Assembly (NCBI GenBank): GCA_963576475.1 | Contig: OY754974.1 | Span: 4,920,247-4,984,246 of the forward strand | Direction: 5' to 3' | Source of the DNA: Molanna angustata | Lineage: Eukaryota; Arthropoda; Insecta; Trichoptera; Molannidae | Length of the DNA stretch: 64,000 nucleotides | Part shown: piece by piece, positions 25,265-37,040 of the stretch | How the letters are laid out: each line of letters opens with the position of its first letter | How positions within the stretch are numbered: the first letter of the stretch is position 1 | The notes under the pieces: generated by a model | Told to the model about the DNA's origin: nothing | Databases searched by the model: none | Seen by the model: only the letters and a program-made list of their open reading frames with translations | Made by a program: the position numbers and the translations under genes

Positions 25265-25784
25265 TCTAGGGGGACTGATCTATGATTAAAAAAAACAAGG
25301 GCTACAAAGTTTCATTTTCACATATTGCAAAATGTAATTGCTAAAGTACCATTTATATGGTTTGTATTTTTCTTTGACATCTTCTCTAAGTATTTGAATA
25401 ATAACAACAGCTGCGTTTGACAATGGCAGTATGAAAGAAAAAATCAATGATTTGACGCGAAATATTTTTTTATTTAATTTAATGTACCTAGGTATATGCT
25501 AGACATAAATTTTAGCTTTCTGCGTATGCCTAAATTTTAAATATGCCAAATCTCACACTCCTCCATGCGCGAAGTTTGTTTAAATTTTTTTCACTTCACG
25601 TATGTATTGATAAATAAATGGATTATTAACAAATAGATTTCCATTAAAGAATCGTGGTCTTTAATTTTTTAATCGGGGAATTATATTTTTTCAATCAATG
25701 TTCCCTTATTTTTTTCTCAGTGCAAATTGCGTAGATACACTAACTTTATCATTTATTTAATTTATGCACAATAATACCAGATTC

Positions 25785-25893
25785 AAGTAACCAATAACAA
25801 GTTGCTACATTCTGGAAATTTACCATTTTGATAGTCTCGCAGATCCAGAGTGAGAACACAAATAGAAACTCTGTCAACACCGGGAATCAGATT
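25785..25893 (-). mobile_element. SINE family B fragment B8
   Basis: The reverse complement carries CTCTGGATCTGCGAGAC, CCAGAATGTAGCAACTTG and TTATTGGTTAC, a decayed B body. Confidence 0.55.
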
Positions 25894-26649
25894 TATAAAT
25901 AATATAAAGGCAGATTTATTGCATATTTCTTCTGAAATTCGATTCAATATAATAATGGGTGTATGTTGTAACAGCGAGACCAATAAAACGAAAAGATATA
26001 GTATAATATATAATTAATATATTACATAGATATTGTCCCTAGAGCCAACTTACTAATATACCAAATGTCGAATATTAATTTAACACGTAGGTTCTCATTA
26101 ACAATTTCCCTTAATAACAAGACTTTTGGTTTAAATCATTTGACAATACCTTTGTATTAGGAATCTTATTACCAAGACTTATTACCAAACCACGAAGTCC
26201 GACATACTGAAGGCTTTACTACTCCCATCACCACCCGCTCTTCATATGGGGACTGTACACGGCAGAACGCTAAATGAGCGACAAAAATAAAATGCATAGC
26301 ACAAAAAGTAGCTCATGGAACCCTCTAGATAAGCAATCTCGACACCATAATATTATGTGCAAAAAGAACAATCGACGAATGTGAATAAAATATTCACACT
26401 CATGGACTGTCACCGACTTCAGATATTTTCAAATGTAAAGCATTTGTGACTAAGAAAAGCAATTGTGTGAAAGCAAGGTGTGACTAAGATCTCTTTAATA
26501 AAATAGACTTAATGGGAATCAACCTGTAGTAAGGCACCATATATCTGACAGAACATCTTGAAGGCTTCGCATATTGAAGACTTATATTCCATTTTGAAGA
26601 CTTTTTTTTCAAACATTAAAAAATGTAAACTCAAGGCAACTAATAGGTA

Positions 26650-26705
26650 CTATGGTTGGTTGGAAGATATTGCCATTTGGCAATAAGCCCGTTATTGTGA
26701 ACATA
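26650..26705 (+). mobile_element. LINE tail fragment (family D)
   Basis: GGTTGGTTGGAAGATATTGC, CATTTGGCAATAAGCCCG is the LINE 3' UTR hairpin region. Confidence 0.55.
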
Positions 26706-26730
26706 TGCTCACAAAGCTTTAATAAAGCTT

Positions 26731-26842
26731 TAATCTGTGGAACAACGTAATTGGCTTACTTTCCTGATTATTATTTTTTTTATTAATGTAAAATATGTAA
26801 CAGCTGTTTTGTTTCCCAAAATAAAATAAATAAATAAATACA
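26731..26842 (+). repeat. Repeat family M (LINE-like 3' end), copy 1
   Basis: AATCTGTGGAACAACGTAAT, TTGGCTTACTTTCCTGATT, GTAACAGCTGTTTTGTTTCC and an AAATAAATAAATA tail recur almost unchanged at 29,908-30,025. A shared fixed 3' end with an A-rich repeat tail suggests a LINE or SINE 3' terminus. Confidence 0.65.
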
Positions 26843-29189
26843 TAAAATGTAAAAAAAACAAGATGGGATCAGTAGAGGAAATAGGAATCAGGTGTCATGT
26901 CCCACAGTAAATTGTGATGTTTATACTTTTTCAAGGACGCTGAGTTCCGCCGTTAACAATAATATGCACCACCCATTTTAATCGATGCTCAAATTACCGA
27001 ACTGTAGCCAATGCAGCGTTTGTTATTCACTAGGGGCCCCGCCCATAACTGGATGACAGCTGCAGCCACCGACAGTTGAACATAAAAATGGCCGACTGTT
27101 GAAAGCGGGGGTCAGCCGGACCCCAGGATGTGTGAAATGTCACACATGCCCATCCTACTAACGACGTCTAACACTGCATGTCCTGGTACATAAACACGGT
27201 ACACCTGAACCCCAGAACATGACAATTCCGGTCTTTTTATTAGGTCAACGAGCCTGACCGGAATAATAAATAGAGGACTTACGTTTAAACACTTTTATAA
27301 GTACCTAAACAATCAACAAATACCTTATTGTCTCTTCAAACGCAATGTCCAGTAAATGATCCATTTCAATGCCATTTTATGAAACAGATGTCCTTTTTTA
27401 GAAGTTTGTTAATAAAATTAAATTACTCTGTAGTACCCTGAGCGAAGGTTACTATGAACTAAAAAATTTAGAAACACTGATAACATATTCTTCAAAATCT
27501 AATGGAGTTTAAGCGAGTATTAGATATACAATTTAATAATTGCTCTCTCTCTCTCTCTTTCGTCTCTTTCATAGTCATAACATGATGTGAATGGTGTGAG
27601 AGATAATTATAATGTGATTGCACTGGAGTAAAACAGAAAATATGTCTGCAGTGTGTGTCTATTATTGTATGATTTCTTTCTCACTTAACTTATTCTGTCG
27701 TGTGTGCACTTTCTTGGTGACATTGTAAGAATTCGTTGTACTGTGCCATTTTTTTTTTTAGTTTTTTTCGCATATAACGTGTGTATATATAAAATCTCAA
27801 TGAGTTATTCGCAATTCCACCAGCAAAAAATAATATGTTTACGCTCAAAAAACTTATCTTTCAAATTTTGAAGTCTGGTTTACTGTGGCAATAAAGTTGC
27901 ATGGATCAATTCACCTTTCGCTTCCGTTTGTTTATAAGATTATTTAAACACGATTTATTATCAATGAAAACTACCAACTTAAAGACTTGTAGCAACAATA
28001 CAATCTTTAGTACCAACTGAAAGAGTTATGGCCATAACTAAGTATAATTTTCCCTTTGTTATCGTATGTAACACAACTCTTTGAATACCAAGTTACATGA
28101 CTGTATGAGTTAAAAATTACCAGTGACCGATTGCAAAATAAATTGACTCTGTTCAGTGTCATTTCGTCGCTTTAATAACGAAAATAAAAGTGAAACGAGT
28201 TTAATATCGATTGTGGCGGACGAAAGTCGGCGAGACATCAAATTTAAATAAGTAATACGATTTGATATCGCATTAAGAATCGCATTGTATCGTTAAATGG
28301 ACCCATAAATCTCAATACGTCAAACGTTTTGGAGAAATGTTTCACCCTTTTAAAAATAACACAAGGCTTGTCTTTAATGTTTGCTGTTTGGTAAACGTAG
28401 TTATGTACCTACACCCATGATTTATATCATACCGGGGAGGGATGTGTACATACATAATGTATGTATGTGTTCGGATCCTACAAAATTATATAATACGGTC
28501 TCAAGATCAGAGTTGTCTCACAGAGTATAAAGATTAGAGGTTGAATCCTTTATAATGTGTTCACATTTAGATGCGCATATATTCGCGTTACGTTGTCTAC
28601 AGACTGACACGCATACATGATGATAAAAAGATTGCATCAGATCGTTCGTCTTTAGGGTTGTGCCTATGCTATTTTAAAAAACCTTTTTATTCGTTAATTA
28701 TTAATTGGTTGGATAATTGATGGATCAAAAAGTTAAAACAATATAATACATGTAATCCAAAAGGACGAGCTTCAAGTTCTGCATCATGATATTTGTTTTG
28801 CTTACCTATATTGTAATCATTACATAATATGATTAATGATCGAATTTTCTTAAATAATTTTTTTTTTTTTTGGTTTTTAAAGCTGCGAGGGTGATGTTTA
28901 TAGCTGATACAAGATGAAACATAATATGTCCTCGATGAACTACACTAGTTGATATCAAAGTCCAGTACTAGTTGATATCAAAGTATGTAATTGTTTTTAA
29001 AACTCTGCTTTATTTGGCTCCACATTACATTCTAATGAACTATGTATATCAAATGTACACTCAGAAAGACAGCATAAGTTGAAATCCATCCGATTACAGA
29101 GTAAAAATTCTTTAATTTAAGGGAATCTGGTAGATTCAATAAAGTGACTTTTTATGATTGCAGTTTTGGTGTAAACGGACCTTTCAAGT
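26843..29189. other. Intergenic with one unexplained GC-raised patch
   Basis: 27,020-27,260 (GGGGCCCCGCCC; GGGGGTCAGCCGGACCCC) stands out from AT-rich flanks but gives no coherent frame. A (CT)n run lies at about 27,543-27,562, and a direct repeat ACTAGTTGATATCAAAGT at 28,945-28,985. Nothing else recognised. Confidence 0.4.
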
Positions 29190-29530
29190 GGAATTAAATT
29201 AATAAAATTTCCTGGGTCGGTATAATATCAAATGTGGAGGTACTCAGGAAAGCAATTGTCGTGCGCGTCAAGAGCTAGTTGACACAGTTCAGCGACGAAA
29301 GATGTCATATTTGGAGACAGTATTATTGACTGCTCCAACTGATTATGATGGTCAAAATGCCGAGAAATGGGAAGACGTCAGGTATAATGGATCCGCAACA
29401 TTCGTGAGTGGACCGGCATCAGAGACATCGGCGATTGTTCCAGACAGCGGCGGATATAGATACATATGGCTTCTCAGCAGTGATCGCCATCGTCGGAGAG
29501 ACCTGATATGGCACGAAGAAGAATAGGTAC
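29190..29530 (+). pseudogene. LINE RT C-terminal tail
   Basis: Translating across frameshifts gives ISWVG, NVEVLR, RELVDTVQRRKMSYLE, LLQLIMMVKMPRNGKTSG and EWTGIRDIGD, then GERPDMARRR at the GAAGAAGAA end. The same element at 40,440-40,735 keeps the frame longer. Degenerate. Confidence 0.65.
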
Positions 29531-29907
29531 AGTTATTTATCTTCCTCCAATACCTGGATCTGATATCTGTTTATGATATAGCTATGTCTAAATTACAACA
29601 GTTTTCTCTGCCTATTGACATCTTGTGAAAATAAGATCTAATAGGTACCTTCGAAAATTATTTTTTTACGTAAATGATCATTTTTGGTCGAGAAAATATG
29701 AACATTATGTATTATTTATGTACCAAATTGTACAATTTTTGGTATGTCCAATACTGTATTAATATGACAACTCACCCTTTCCTCCTCTCCTACCTTTCTT
29801 CATGTCCCACCCTCGCTTCATAAAATACACACACACACATCACAATTGTACACTTACACCACACTTTTGTCTTTGACTTTGTACTGAATTGTCTTTATTA
29901 TGTATAT

Positions 29908-30025
29908 TAATCTGTGGAACAATGTAATTGGCTTACTTTCCTGATTGTTATTTTTTTATTAATGTAAAACATGTAACAGCTGTTTTATTTCCCAAAATAA
30001 AATAAATAAATAAACAAATAAATAA
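29908..30025 (+). repeat. Repeat family M, copy 2
   Basis: Nearly identical to 26,731-26,842 (GGCTTACTTTCCTGATTGTT, TGTAACAGCTGTTTTATTTC), with the same AAATAAATAAA end. Confidence 0.65.
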
Positions 30026-30411
30026 ATTATGTAAAAATAAAATTTTTTGACTGTTATTTCACATTGTGCATATTTTTTTCAAAACAAGACCGCATAAATT
30101 ATCCGCTTCACTTTTATTTACACTGCATAATTATAATAAATTCTGCACCCTAATATTTTAACCGCCTGAATTGTTGAATAATATAGGGAATCAAAATTAT
30201 ATGTAAGTAGTTAGGTACACTAACAAATAATAGGTATCTTACCTATTGAAATTTTTTGAAAAGGATGAAAATATTATTTACTTAGGTTCATTATAATTTC
30301 TCCTTCAAAAGGCTAGTTGTAAATTAAACAGATCGTCCAGATTCCATATCTTCAGCAGAATTAACAATTTATGCGATAAATACTGTTGCTGCAAATGAAA
30401 CCCCTGTAGTG

Positions 30412-30604
30412 GATGGGTGGATGGCAGAGCGGTTAGCGCGCTGGGTTAGTAATCCAGTGGTCGCGAGTTCGAATCCTGCCTCGACCGATCTCGTTCACCT
30501 ATAGGACAAGCATTTATGCTTAGTTTAGGGAACGTAGGAAGATGTATATGTACCTACTTGTTTAACAAGGACATATTCATTTTTTATAAAAAAAAAAAAA
30601 AAAA
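30412..30604 (+). mobile_element. SINE family A, copy A4 (best preserved)
   Basis: Both polymerase III boxes are intact (GATGGCAGAGCGGTTAGCGC; GAGTTCGAATCCTGCC). The body is complete and a run of 17 or so A residues ends it, suggesting the youngest copy here. Confidence 0.9.
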
Positions 30605-31050
30605 TATAAAAACTTCCTGTTGACATTTGAAAGGATAATGCTGAGAAAGATTTTAGGCCCAGTAAATGATATTCGCCTTTGAAGAATACGGTATAATCAC
30701 GAACTACAGGCATTGTACAAATCACAAAAGTACGTAGATTGCAATGGCTGAGACATATCAGCCAGACGAAAGATGATTGTATCCCCAAAAAGGTTCTTAA
30801 TACCAATCCAGAGGGCTGAAGAAGTAGAGGCGGGCCAAAGCCAAGATGGTTGGATGACACAGAAATCGACATAAGGGCGATTGATATAAAAAAAACTGGA
30901 GGAGAGCGGCGTAGGACAGGGACGGTTGGAGGAGGATACTGGAGAAGGCCAGGGTTTACACGGGGCTGTAGCGCCAATGGTGATGATGAGGTAAACATCT
31001 GCCAGGAAGACCCAAAAAAATATAGCTGGATATCCGCATCCCAGGAATGA
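30605..31050 (+). pseudogene. LINE RT C-terminal remnant
   Basis: Translation gives RIMLRKILGPV, RLQWLRHISQTKDDCIPKKV, then GPKPRWLDDTEIDIRAID and FTRGCSANGDDE. The order RxxWxGHxxR, GxPxxRWxDD and GCSAxGDDE is that of a LINE ORF2 end. Stops between pieces show decay. The antisense open frame 30,525-31,070 is an artefact of this and SINE A4. Confidence 0.65.
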
Positions 31051-32034
31051 GCCGATAAATAAAATATCATGGATCTACTATAAAAGGAAAAAAATAAGAT
31101 TACTATGATATTCTATTATAATACTATTTACAGAATGCATTTATTCACAGAACTTGTAACAATTACAATGTGTTCTTTAAGAATATAGACTTCTCAAATA
31201 TGTCTATTATTAGATTCAAATCATCAGTAATAAATTTCCTGAATACCTCTGTGGCTTCTGGTAAGTAGTGTTTTTGCAAGCTCTCCTCTTTCTCTTTCCG
31301 TCCAAATCCTAATATCTTTCCCATTCCTTTCCCTGTAAAACTGATATTACACATTTGATTGTAAACTTAGTTGGTCGTAAAATATTATTTTGCTGCCGAG
31401 TTGAAGGTTGGTATTTTACCTAAAGAGTTATTCCTCACTTTTGATACAACATATTATTATAACGAATTCGAGACCCTGTATAAGGAAACTGGTACCGTGG
31501 ATAAACCCGAATTACAATCCCAATCCACGCATATCTAATGCGATATATTTGTCAGCCCTAATTCTAGTTGATGCAAGGGTCCAGACCTGACTAGACGTGA
31601 ATCAGGGGTGAAACAAAAGAATATTATAATAATATTGAAGTTCAGGAATCACTACACCACAGCTACATATCCTAACCGGGTGGCCTAACATACATAGATC
31701 TAGCTATATAATATGTCACGGATATTGTTTGATTTTGGGATAATAAACCAAATCCTATCACTTTATGCATACCATCGTCTACAGCTACCCCTTTTTCACT
31801 CTACAGAAATTTTACTCTAACAGAGTTCATAGTTCATTGAACGAAAGCATCACATATTCTAGAATGTATAATTCTTATTTTTTGTGCAAATAAAGTGGAA
31901 TCCCTATATAGTAATATAAAAAAGTTGATATACCTATTTCTCTGCGGAATCCATTTATTTAGACCGACCGTTTTTAAAAAGAGTCCTTGGTATTATAAAA
32001 CTAATAGTATTTTAAAGATAATTAAATAATTTTG
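31051..32034. other. AT-rich intergenic, nothing recognised
   Basis: No motif-bearing frame or known repeat family. Confidence 0.4.
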
Positions 32035-32285
32035 CTGTGAGGCACCGCTATAAAATAGTGTTTCCATTCTATTATAATCCATCATCGTTAAGAGCCAGGT
32101 AGTCGAAAATACAACAGGCAAAACAACATCTCACTTAGTTCAGCAATGAGGTTCACCGTCCATTCTAAATGTTGCTTTTTTAGGTGAGACGAGACTAGTG
32201 TGTGGAGATACACGAATGTGTCGTGCTTCCGTTTATAAGGTTATGCACACCCGAACTCTTGTCGCTGGTCACTACACATTATATA
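32035..32285 (+). repeat. Repeat family H, copy 2
   Basis: Shares TAGTGTTTCCA, AACAACATCTCAC, AGATACACGAATGTGTCGTG and TTGTCGCTGGTCAC with 17,313-17,535, with a different middle. Confidence 0.7.
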
Positions 32286-32408
32286 ATTATGGCTTAGTAT
32301 TACTATTTTTAGTTTTGATAAACAAATAACGGGAATTTCTTCAATTGTTTGAACATACGCTTTCCTTTTGTAATCGTAATGACTTAAACCCTTTTTTTTC
32401 CTGAGATC

Positions 32409-32585
32409 TCACAGATCCAACCGGCGAAATCAAAACCCTCACGATTACCCATATCATGGATATAATTATTATATGGAGTTCTATAATATCTTTAGGTGTC
32501 ATAGAACTCCGTATGATAATTATATCCATGATATGTGTAATCACGAGGATTTTGATGTCGCAGGTTGGACCAGACTTGGCCCCCT
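32409..32585. mobile_element. Foldback MITE family E, copy E3
   Basis: AGATCCAACCGGCGAAATCA and TACCCATATCATGGATATAA pair with the right arm, ending GGTTGGACCAGACTTGG. The outermost left bases are lost. Confidence 0.8.
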
Positions 32586-32704
32586 ATTTTCTCTGTTCTT
32601 TCTAACAGTGGATATTTTATTTTAATTGTAAAACATAAATTCGCCTCTATTGGTGGCTCTGCCTTAGTAAAAAAAAAACATTCCAATTAAAAAGTATTAA
32701 GTTA

Positions 32705-33016
32705 ATTTATCTCTTATTCTTCTTCCTCTTCCTTGGCCTCATAGCTGAAGATGGTGGCTACACTCAAGCTCCACAAATGGTCCACCTGCAAATAGGATGG
32801 TCATGGGCAGATCAAATAGCTTCAGAGTTATATGATCCTCTAGAGGATTTGATAAGGTCGCTCCATCGGTGGTGAAAAATAATTTACACCTACATAATAT
32901 TTAGTAGGTATCTTCTTCTTCTACTTCAGTTAGTAATATATCCTGATGTTTTTGGAACCTGATCCTGGGAGATGGATATCCAGCTGTACTTCCAACGTTT
33001 GGGTGGTCTTCCTTAG
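32705..33016 (-). pseudogene. LINE RT tail, 3' portion
   Basis: The minus strand near 33,010-32,935 reads GRPPKRWKYSWISISQDQ, as in the 14,341 tail. Nearer 32,870-32,705 it reads RWSDLIKSSRG and ends in GAAGAGGAAGAAGAATAAG. SINE A5 separates it from its upstream part at 33,190-33,355. Confidence 0.55.
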
Positions 33017-33018
33017 AT

Positions 33019-33187
33019 GGGAGGTGGCAGTGCGGTTAGCGCGCTGAGTTAGTATTCCAGTGGTCGCGAATTCGAATCCTGCCACGACAGATTTAATTCA
33101 CCTATACCACAAGCATTCGCTTAATTTAGGAAATATATGAATATGTTTTTGTACTTGTTCCAAGGACATATTCATTTTATAAAAAAA
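33019..33187 (+). mobile_element. SINE family A, copy A5, inside a LINE
   Basis: Head GAGGTGGCAGTGCGGTTAGC, B-box GAATTCGAATCCTGCC, body ACAAGCATTCGCTTAATTTA and an A-run. It splits a minus-strand LINE fragment. Confidence 0.85.
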
Positions 33188-33355
33188 TGCTGCTATGCTC
33201 GCTCTCACCACGTGATCTCTCCAGAATCGTCTTCTCGCTTCCACATCACAGATTTTTCTTATTTCCGAGCTCCTTGCTCTATCTTGGAATTTTGGAGGGT
33301 GACTCCTGCAATGGATTGTAGTTTTATGTCGGTCTTTTGTTCTGGTGGTGTCAGC
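33188..33355 (-). pseudogene. LINE RT tail, upstream portion
   Basis: The minus strand reads DRARSSEIRKICDVEARRR then FWRDHVVRASIA, the same motif as at window positions 1-100. Confidence 0.65.
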
Positions 33356-34367
33356 TCTTGTTTCAATGTCATGATTGTCATGTTTAGTATCAGTTATTAT
33401 TATAGCAACATGATCTGAATCGATAACTAGTCATAACCTAATGTATCTAATAATTTAAACAATATTGGTGGTCCTATTTTCATAGAAGAGTTCTTGTTAA
33501 AAGATACCAGGTAGGTACAGTAAAAAGGGTTTCAACCGCAGCGGAAACAGACCAAAACTTGAATAAGTGGATTGACAATTAATTATTCAGGATAGAAGGA
33601 GATGAGACAGGAATATGGTTATTTATTATCTGTAAACAAATTGCCTTTGTACGTAAAAAGATATAGTTGGGATGCGTGGCTAATGCACAACTCCTATGGC
33701 CGGTTTAATTTGAATTTATGACTTACGTGTCAATAGATTGTTCACATATTTATAATTATGAAAGGGTATGTAAGGTTCAAAAACTAGTAAATCAAAAAAA
33801 AATCGAGGACACGCTTTTCAAATTATTCTCACTTTGAAATGTTACTGTGATAAGAAATTCGTGAAAATACTCCTGGTGAGCAAGTCCGGTTAAATGGCGC
33901 AATGAAAACCCTTAGTTTAGATATTCGATTTTTTAAATTTATAGGTATAGAATATTCTTGCTACATAGGTTTATAACGCGGGTTACCGTCATCACGATAT
34001 GGGTTACCATGGAACGGGAACTACTGTTTTATGCAATAAGTATGTATGTATTATCGTTTACTTTGTATGAAATACAAAATGACAAGCCGAAAACAGTTTC
34101 AACAACATGCATTGTCATCGGGAATATTCAAATTCTAAAAGTTTCAGATCTGGAAGGTAAGAATCGATTACAAAATTCCAGTACGGACAGACATGTGAAG
34201 TTAATTAAAAGGGTGTTCCAAATAATTTTGTTTGTTTTATAAGCATCATTTTGTCGAGTTATTAAATCAATGATTACGATAGATATTAAAAATAACAAAT
34301 AATCATGAAATTCAAATTAAATTAGATTGCTCATACCAAAATTAAACATAGGTATTATTCTCGTACT
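33356..34367. other. AT-rich intergenic
   Basis: A decayed family E left end may lie near 33,877-33,915 (GAGCAAGTCCGGTTAAATGG). Otherwise nothing. Confidence 0.35.
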
Positions 34368-34420
34368 GAAAATCGAACCTAGGGCGTCGACACAGAAGTC
34401 AAAAGAGCTACCACACTATC
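34368..34420 (-). mobile_element. SINE family C head fragment C3
   Basis: The minus strand shows TTCTGTGTCGACGCCCTAGG and the B-box GGTTCGATTTT. Body missing. Confidence 0.55.
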
Positions 34421-35360
34421 AATCATCTTCATACAAGAAAAAATATCGAATATTTTTGTAGGTGCATACCTATACACAAACATTGAATTTTTTACCCTGT
34501 CGGGAGTCCGATTTGTCGATAGAAAGCGTTGCTAAACGGTTTCTTCATTGCTTCATAGATGGCGACGAAGTTTTTCAGTTTGTTTTCAAAACGAATAGTT
34601 ATTCGTTATTAAATTATATAGAGCTTTCAAAAATTGACGAACGTTGCGTAAGCGCATAAAGTGATCACGTAAACCAGTCGATGACTGGTCGTAAGCCCTG
34701 TAGGTGTCTACGTGTCTCTATTGAGTTGTTAAAAATTTGTCATAAAATTATGTAACATAAAATATTCTTGAAAAACTAACATCGACAACACTTCACCACA
34801 CCGACTGTGCAGCGTGACTTGATAAATCACAAAAAATCAACGACAAAATTATACTTTCTTGTTTATACAAATGAGGTCTGTCTTCGAATGAGGACGTGTT
34901 AAATAAAACTTTACTTGTGAATTTGTTTAAAATAAATTTTTTTTTTGTTTGTTTTTATTGGGCCCATCGTTTGTTTTTAATGTCACGGGTCTATTGTGCC
35001 TTGGGGTCCGATTAATTATATCAGGTAAGTTACCTGAGGTGAGTTCACAAGCTGTAGGTATAGGGGCACAGACTAAAAAAAAACATGAAGGTCTTTGTTT
35101 CGATATTCTTCAAGAATAATAAATATCTGTATGATTAAGTATATGTGTTTGTTTAAAAAATATACAATACGGGCTCCGAGAATTTAAATTACACGTTGGA
35201 TATGTTAGGTATGAAAAAATACCCATATTACGTGTCATCATTTTTATTTTGTGCTCAAATGATATATTTTACTGTTATTTGGAGTTGAGATATGAGGTCT
35301 AACTATATCTAACATAACAATAAATAGTGGGAAAACAGGAATTGCTGCAAAACAGGGTCT
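34421..35360. other. AT-rich intergenic, nothing recognised
   Basis: No coding or repeat family signal seen. Confidence 0.4.
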
Positions 35361-35605
35361 GTCGACCTTTGTGGCTCAGTTGGTTGGGTATCTGACTGCT
35401 GATCCAAAGGTCCCGGGTTCGATTCCCGGTGGAGACACAGTTTTTAATTGTGTTTTGATTCTGGATCTGTGAGTCTCCAGAGTGTGACAGAGTCTCCAAA
35501 AACAAGTTGTCAAGTCTCCAGAATGTGACAACTTGTTATTGAGTGCGTGTTAAATTAATATTTGACATAGTACCTGTTAGTTGCCCGAGAATCAATATTA
35601 AATAA
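35361..35605 (+). mobile_element. SINE family B, copy B4
   Basis: Complete head (GTGGCTCAGTTGGTTGGGTA; B-box GGGTTCGATTCCCGG). The segment around GAGTCTCCAGA...GTGACA is locally repeated, an internal duplication not seen in other copies. It runs into an (AAAT)n array. Confidence 0.85.
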
Positions 35606-35634
35606 ATAAATAAATAAACAAACAAACAAACAAA

Positions 35635-35729
<95 letters not shown>

Positions 35730-35762
35730 ATTAATAAATAAATAAATAAATAAATATATACA
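35606..35762. repeat. (AAAT)n microsatellite, expanded SINE tail
   Basis: About 150 bases of AAAT units grow directly from the tail of SINE B4. Minus-strand LFIYLFIY-type open frames here are artefacts. Confidence 0.9.
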
Positions 35763-35829
35763 TATATAAATAAATATAACATGATGGAAATAAATATAAT
35801 ACGTGGTTTTATTTGCCAAATTGAAAATC

Positions 35830-35905
35830 TACTTGCCATATGGCAATAAACTCGCCACTTGCGAAGGGTGCAAGGAAGTGTTTATTATTATTATTATTAT
35901 TACTT
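35830..35905 (+). mobile_element. SINE family C, 3'-end fragment C8
   Basis: TTGCCATATGGCAATAAACT, CGCCACTTGCGAAGGGTGCA, then (ATT)n. Confidence 0.7.
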
Positions 35906-36070
35906 TGTCGTGTAACCTACATAGATGTAGCAAAAGATGGATGAAAGGACAATGATTTCAGTTGAACGTGCATGATTAGAAAGGACTCAACAGAACGATG
36001 AACCAAAGGATATGGACAAAAAAATAAAATAACGAAGTACCTACACATAATACATAGGGAATTAGGTAAA

Positions 36071-36160
36071 TTCTGGTTGATTGGAAGAAATTGCTTAATG
36101 GTAATTAGCCCGCCAGTGTGCAATATATTTGTTTATATTATATACAAAAAGATAAATTAA
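36071..36160 (+). mobile_element. LINE tail fragment (family D)
   Basis: TTGGTTGGAAGAAATTGC-type motif (here GGTTGATTGGAAGAAATTGC), AGCCCGCCAGTGTGCAATAT and TTGTTTATATTATATACAAA match the LINE 3' end at 38,085-38,190. Confidence 0.7.
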
Positions 36161-37040
36161 TTCTAGGGGTGCTTCAAGCATGTGAGATGAATGAAAGATG
36201 AACGATAGACCAAAAAATAAATGAAAGTTAAGAAAATGTAGGTACTTAAAAAGCAGAAATACAGTAAAGATATTCAAACTATAAAACACATTTTTTGGCG
36301 GTACGTATATACGCAGGTGCACAGAACTAAACGATTCCTATGATATGTTTAAGGTGGCAATTTCAAAAGCTACTACATAATTTACAATAACTAGTTGCAT
36401 GTAACACATGAGATCCAACTGTCGATAGCGATAGTACGTATAGTTGAAGAATAAGTACCAAACTATAAACCCATAAATACAAATTATTTAATACTTTTAG
36501 ATATTTGGTTTTCTATATAACACATGTACCTAGGTGTGTATGTCAAGATAGGATAGTATGGAGGTCAGTCCTTTGATCCTACCCAGAATATGAAAACAGC
36601 ATGAAGGTATGTATGTATGTTTGGAGATTAATTAAAATATCAAACAATTAAGTCTTCTTACATATTGTGTGTAGGCTACTGCCATACAAATTGTATGAAG
36701 CAATGTCACTAAATTCAATTTTTATAAAAATTGTTAAAAAAAAATGAGATGTGCTAATACAATGTCAACATTTTTTTTAGAAAATTAAATTATCTAGTTG
36801 GGGTGCTTCGGCTTTTTTCGATATTTTAAATAAAAATTCTCTCGAACCCAAACCTGCCACAGTACCTCAAAAGCAAATTCACTTATTTATCCAACCATGG
36901 ACTTCCACTCCGATCTGCTGAACGTACAACACTATCCATCCCTATCCATAATACAGAATTTCTCAGCTCTTCGTTCGAAGTACAATCAGCTAGATTATGG
37001 AATAGTCTTAGTCCGGATATTGCGTCGTCTTACTCACTTA

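Noticed and set aside
30412..30490. Functional tRNA gene
   Set aside because: A-box and B-box are present, but the same head is linked to a fixed SINE body and poly(A) at many sites, so it is a retroposon.
30525..31070. 181-aa open frame on the minus strand
   Set aside because: Antisense to a LINE RT remnant and SINE A4. The sense strand has the recognisable RT motifs.
35555..35839. 94-aa minus-strand frame rich in YLFI repeats
   Set aside because: Translation of an (AAAT)n microsatellite.
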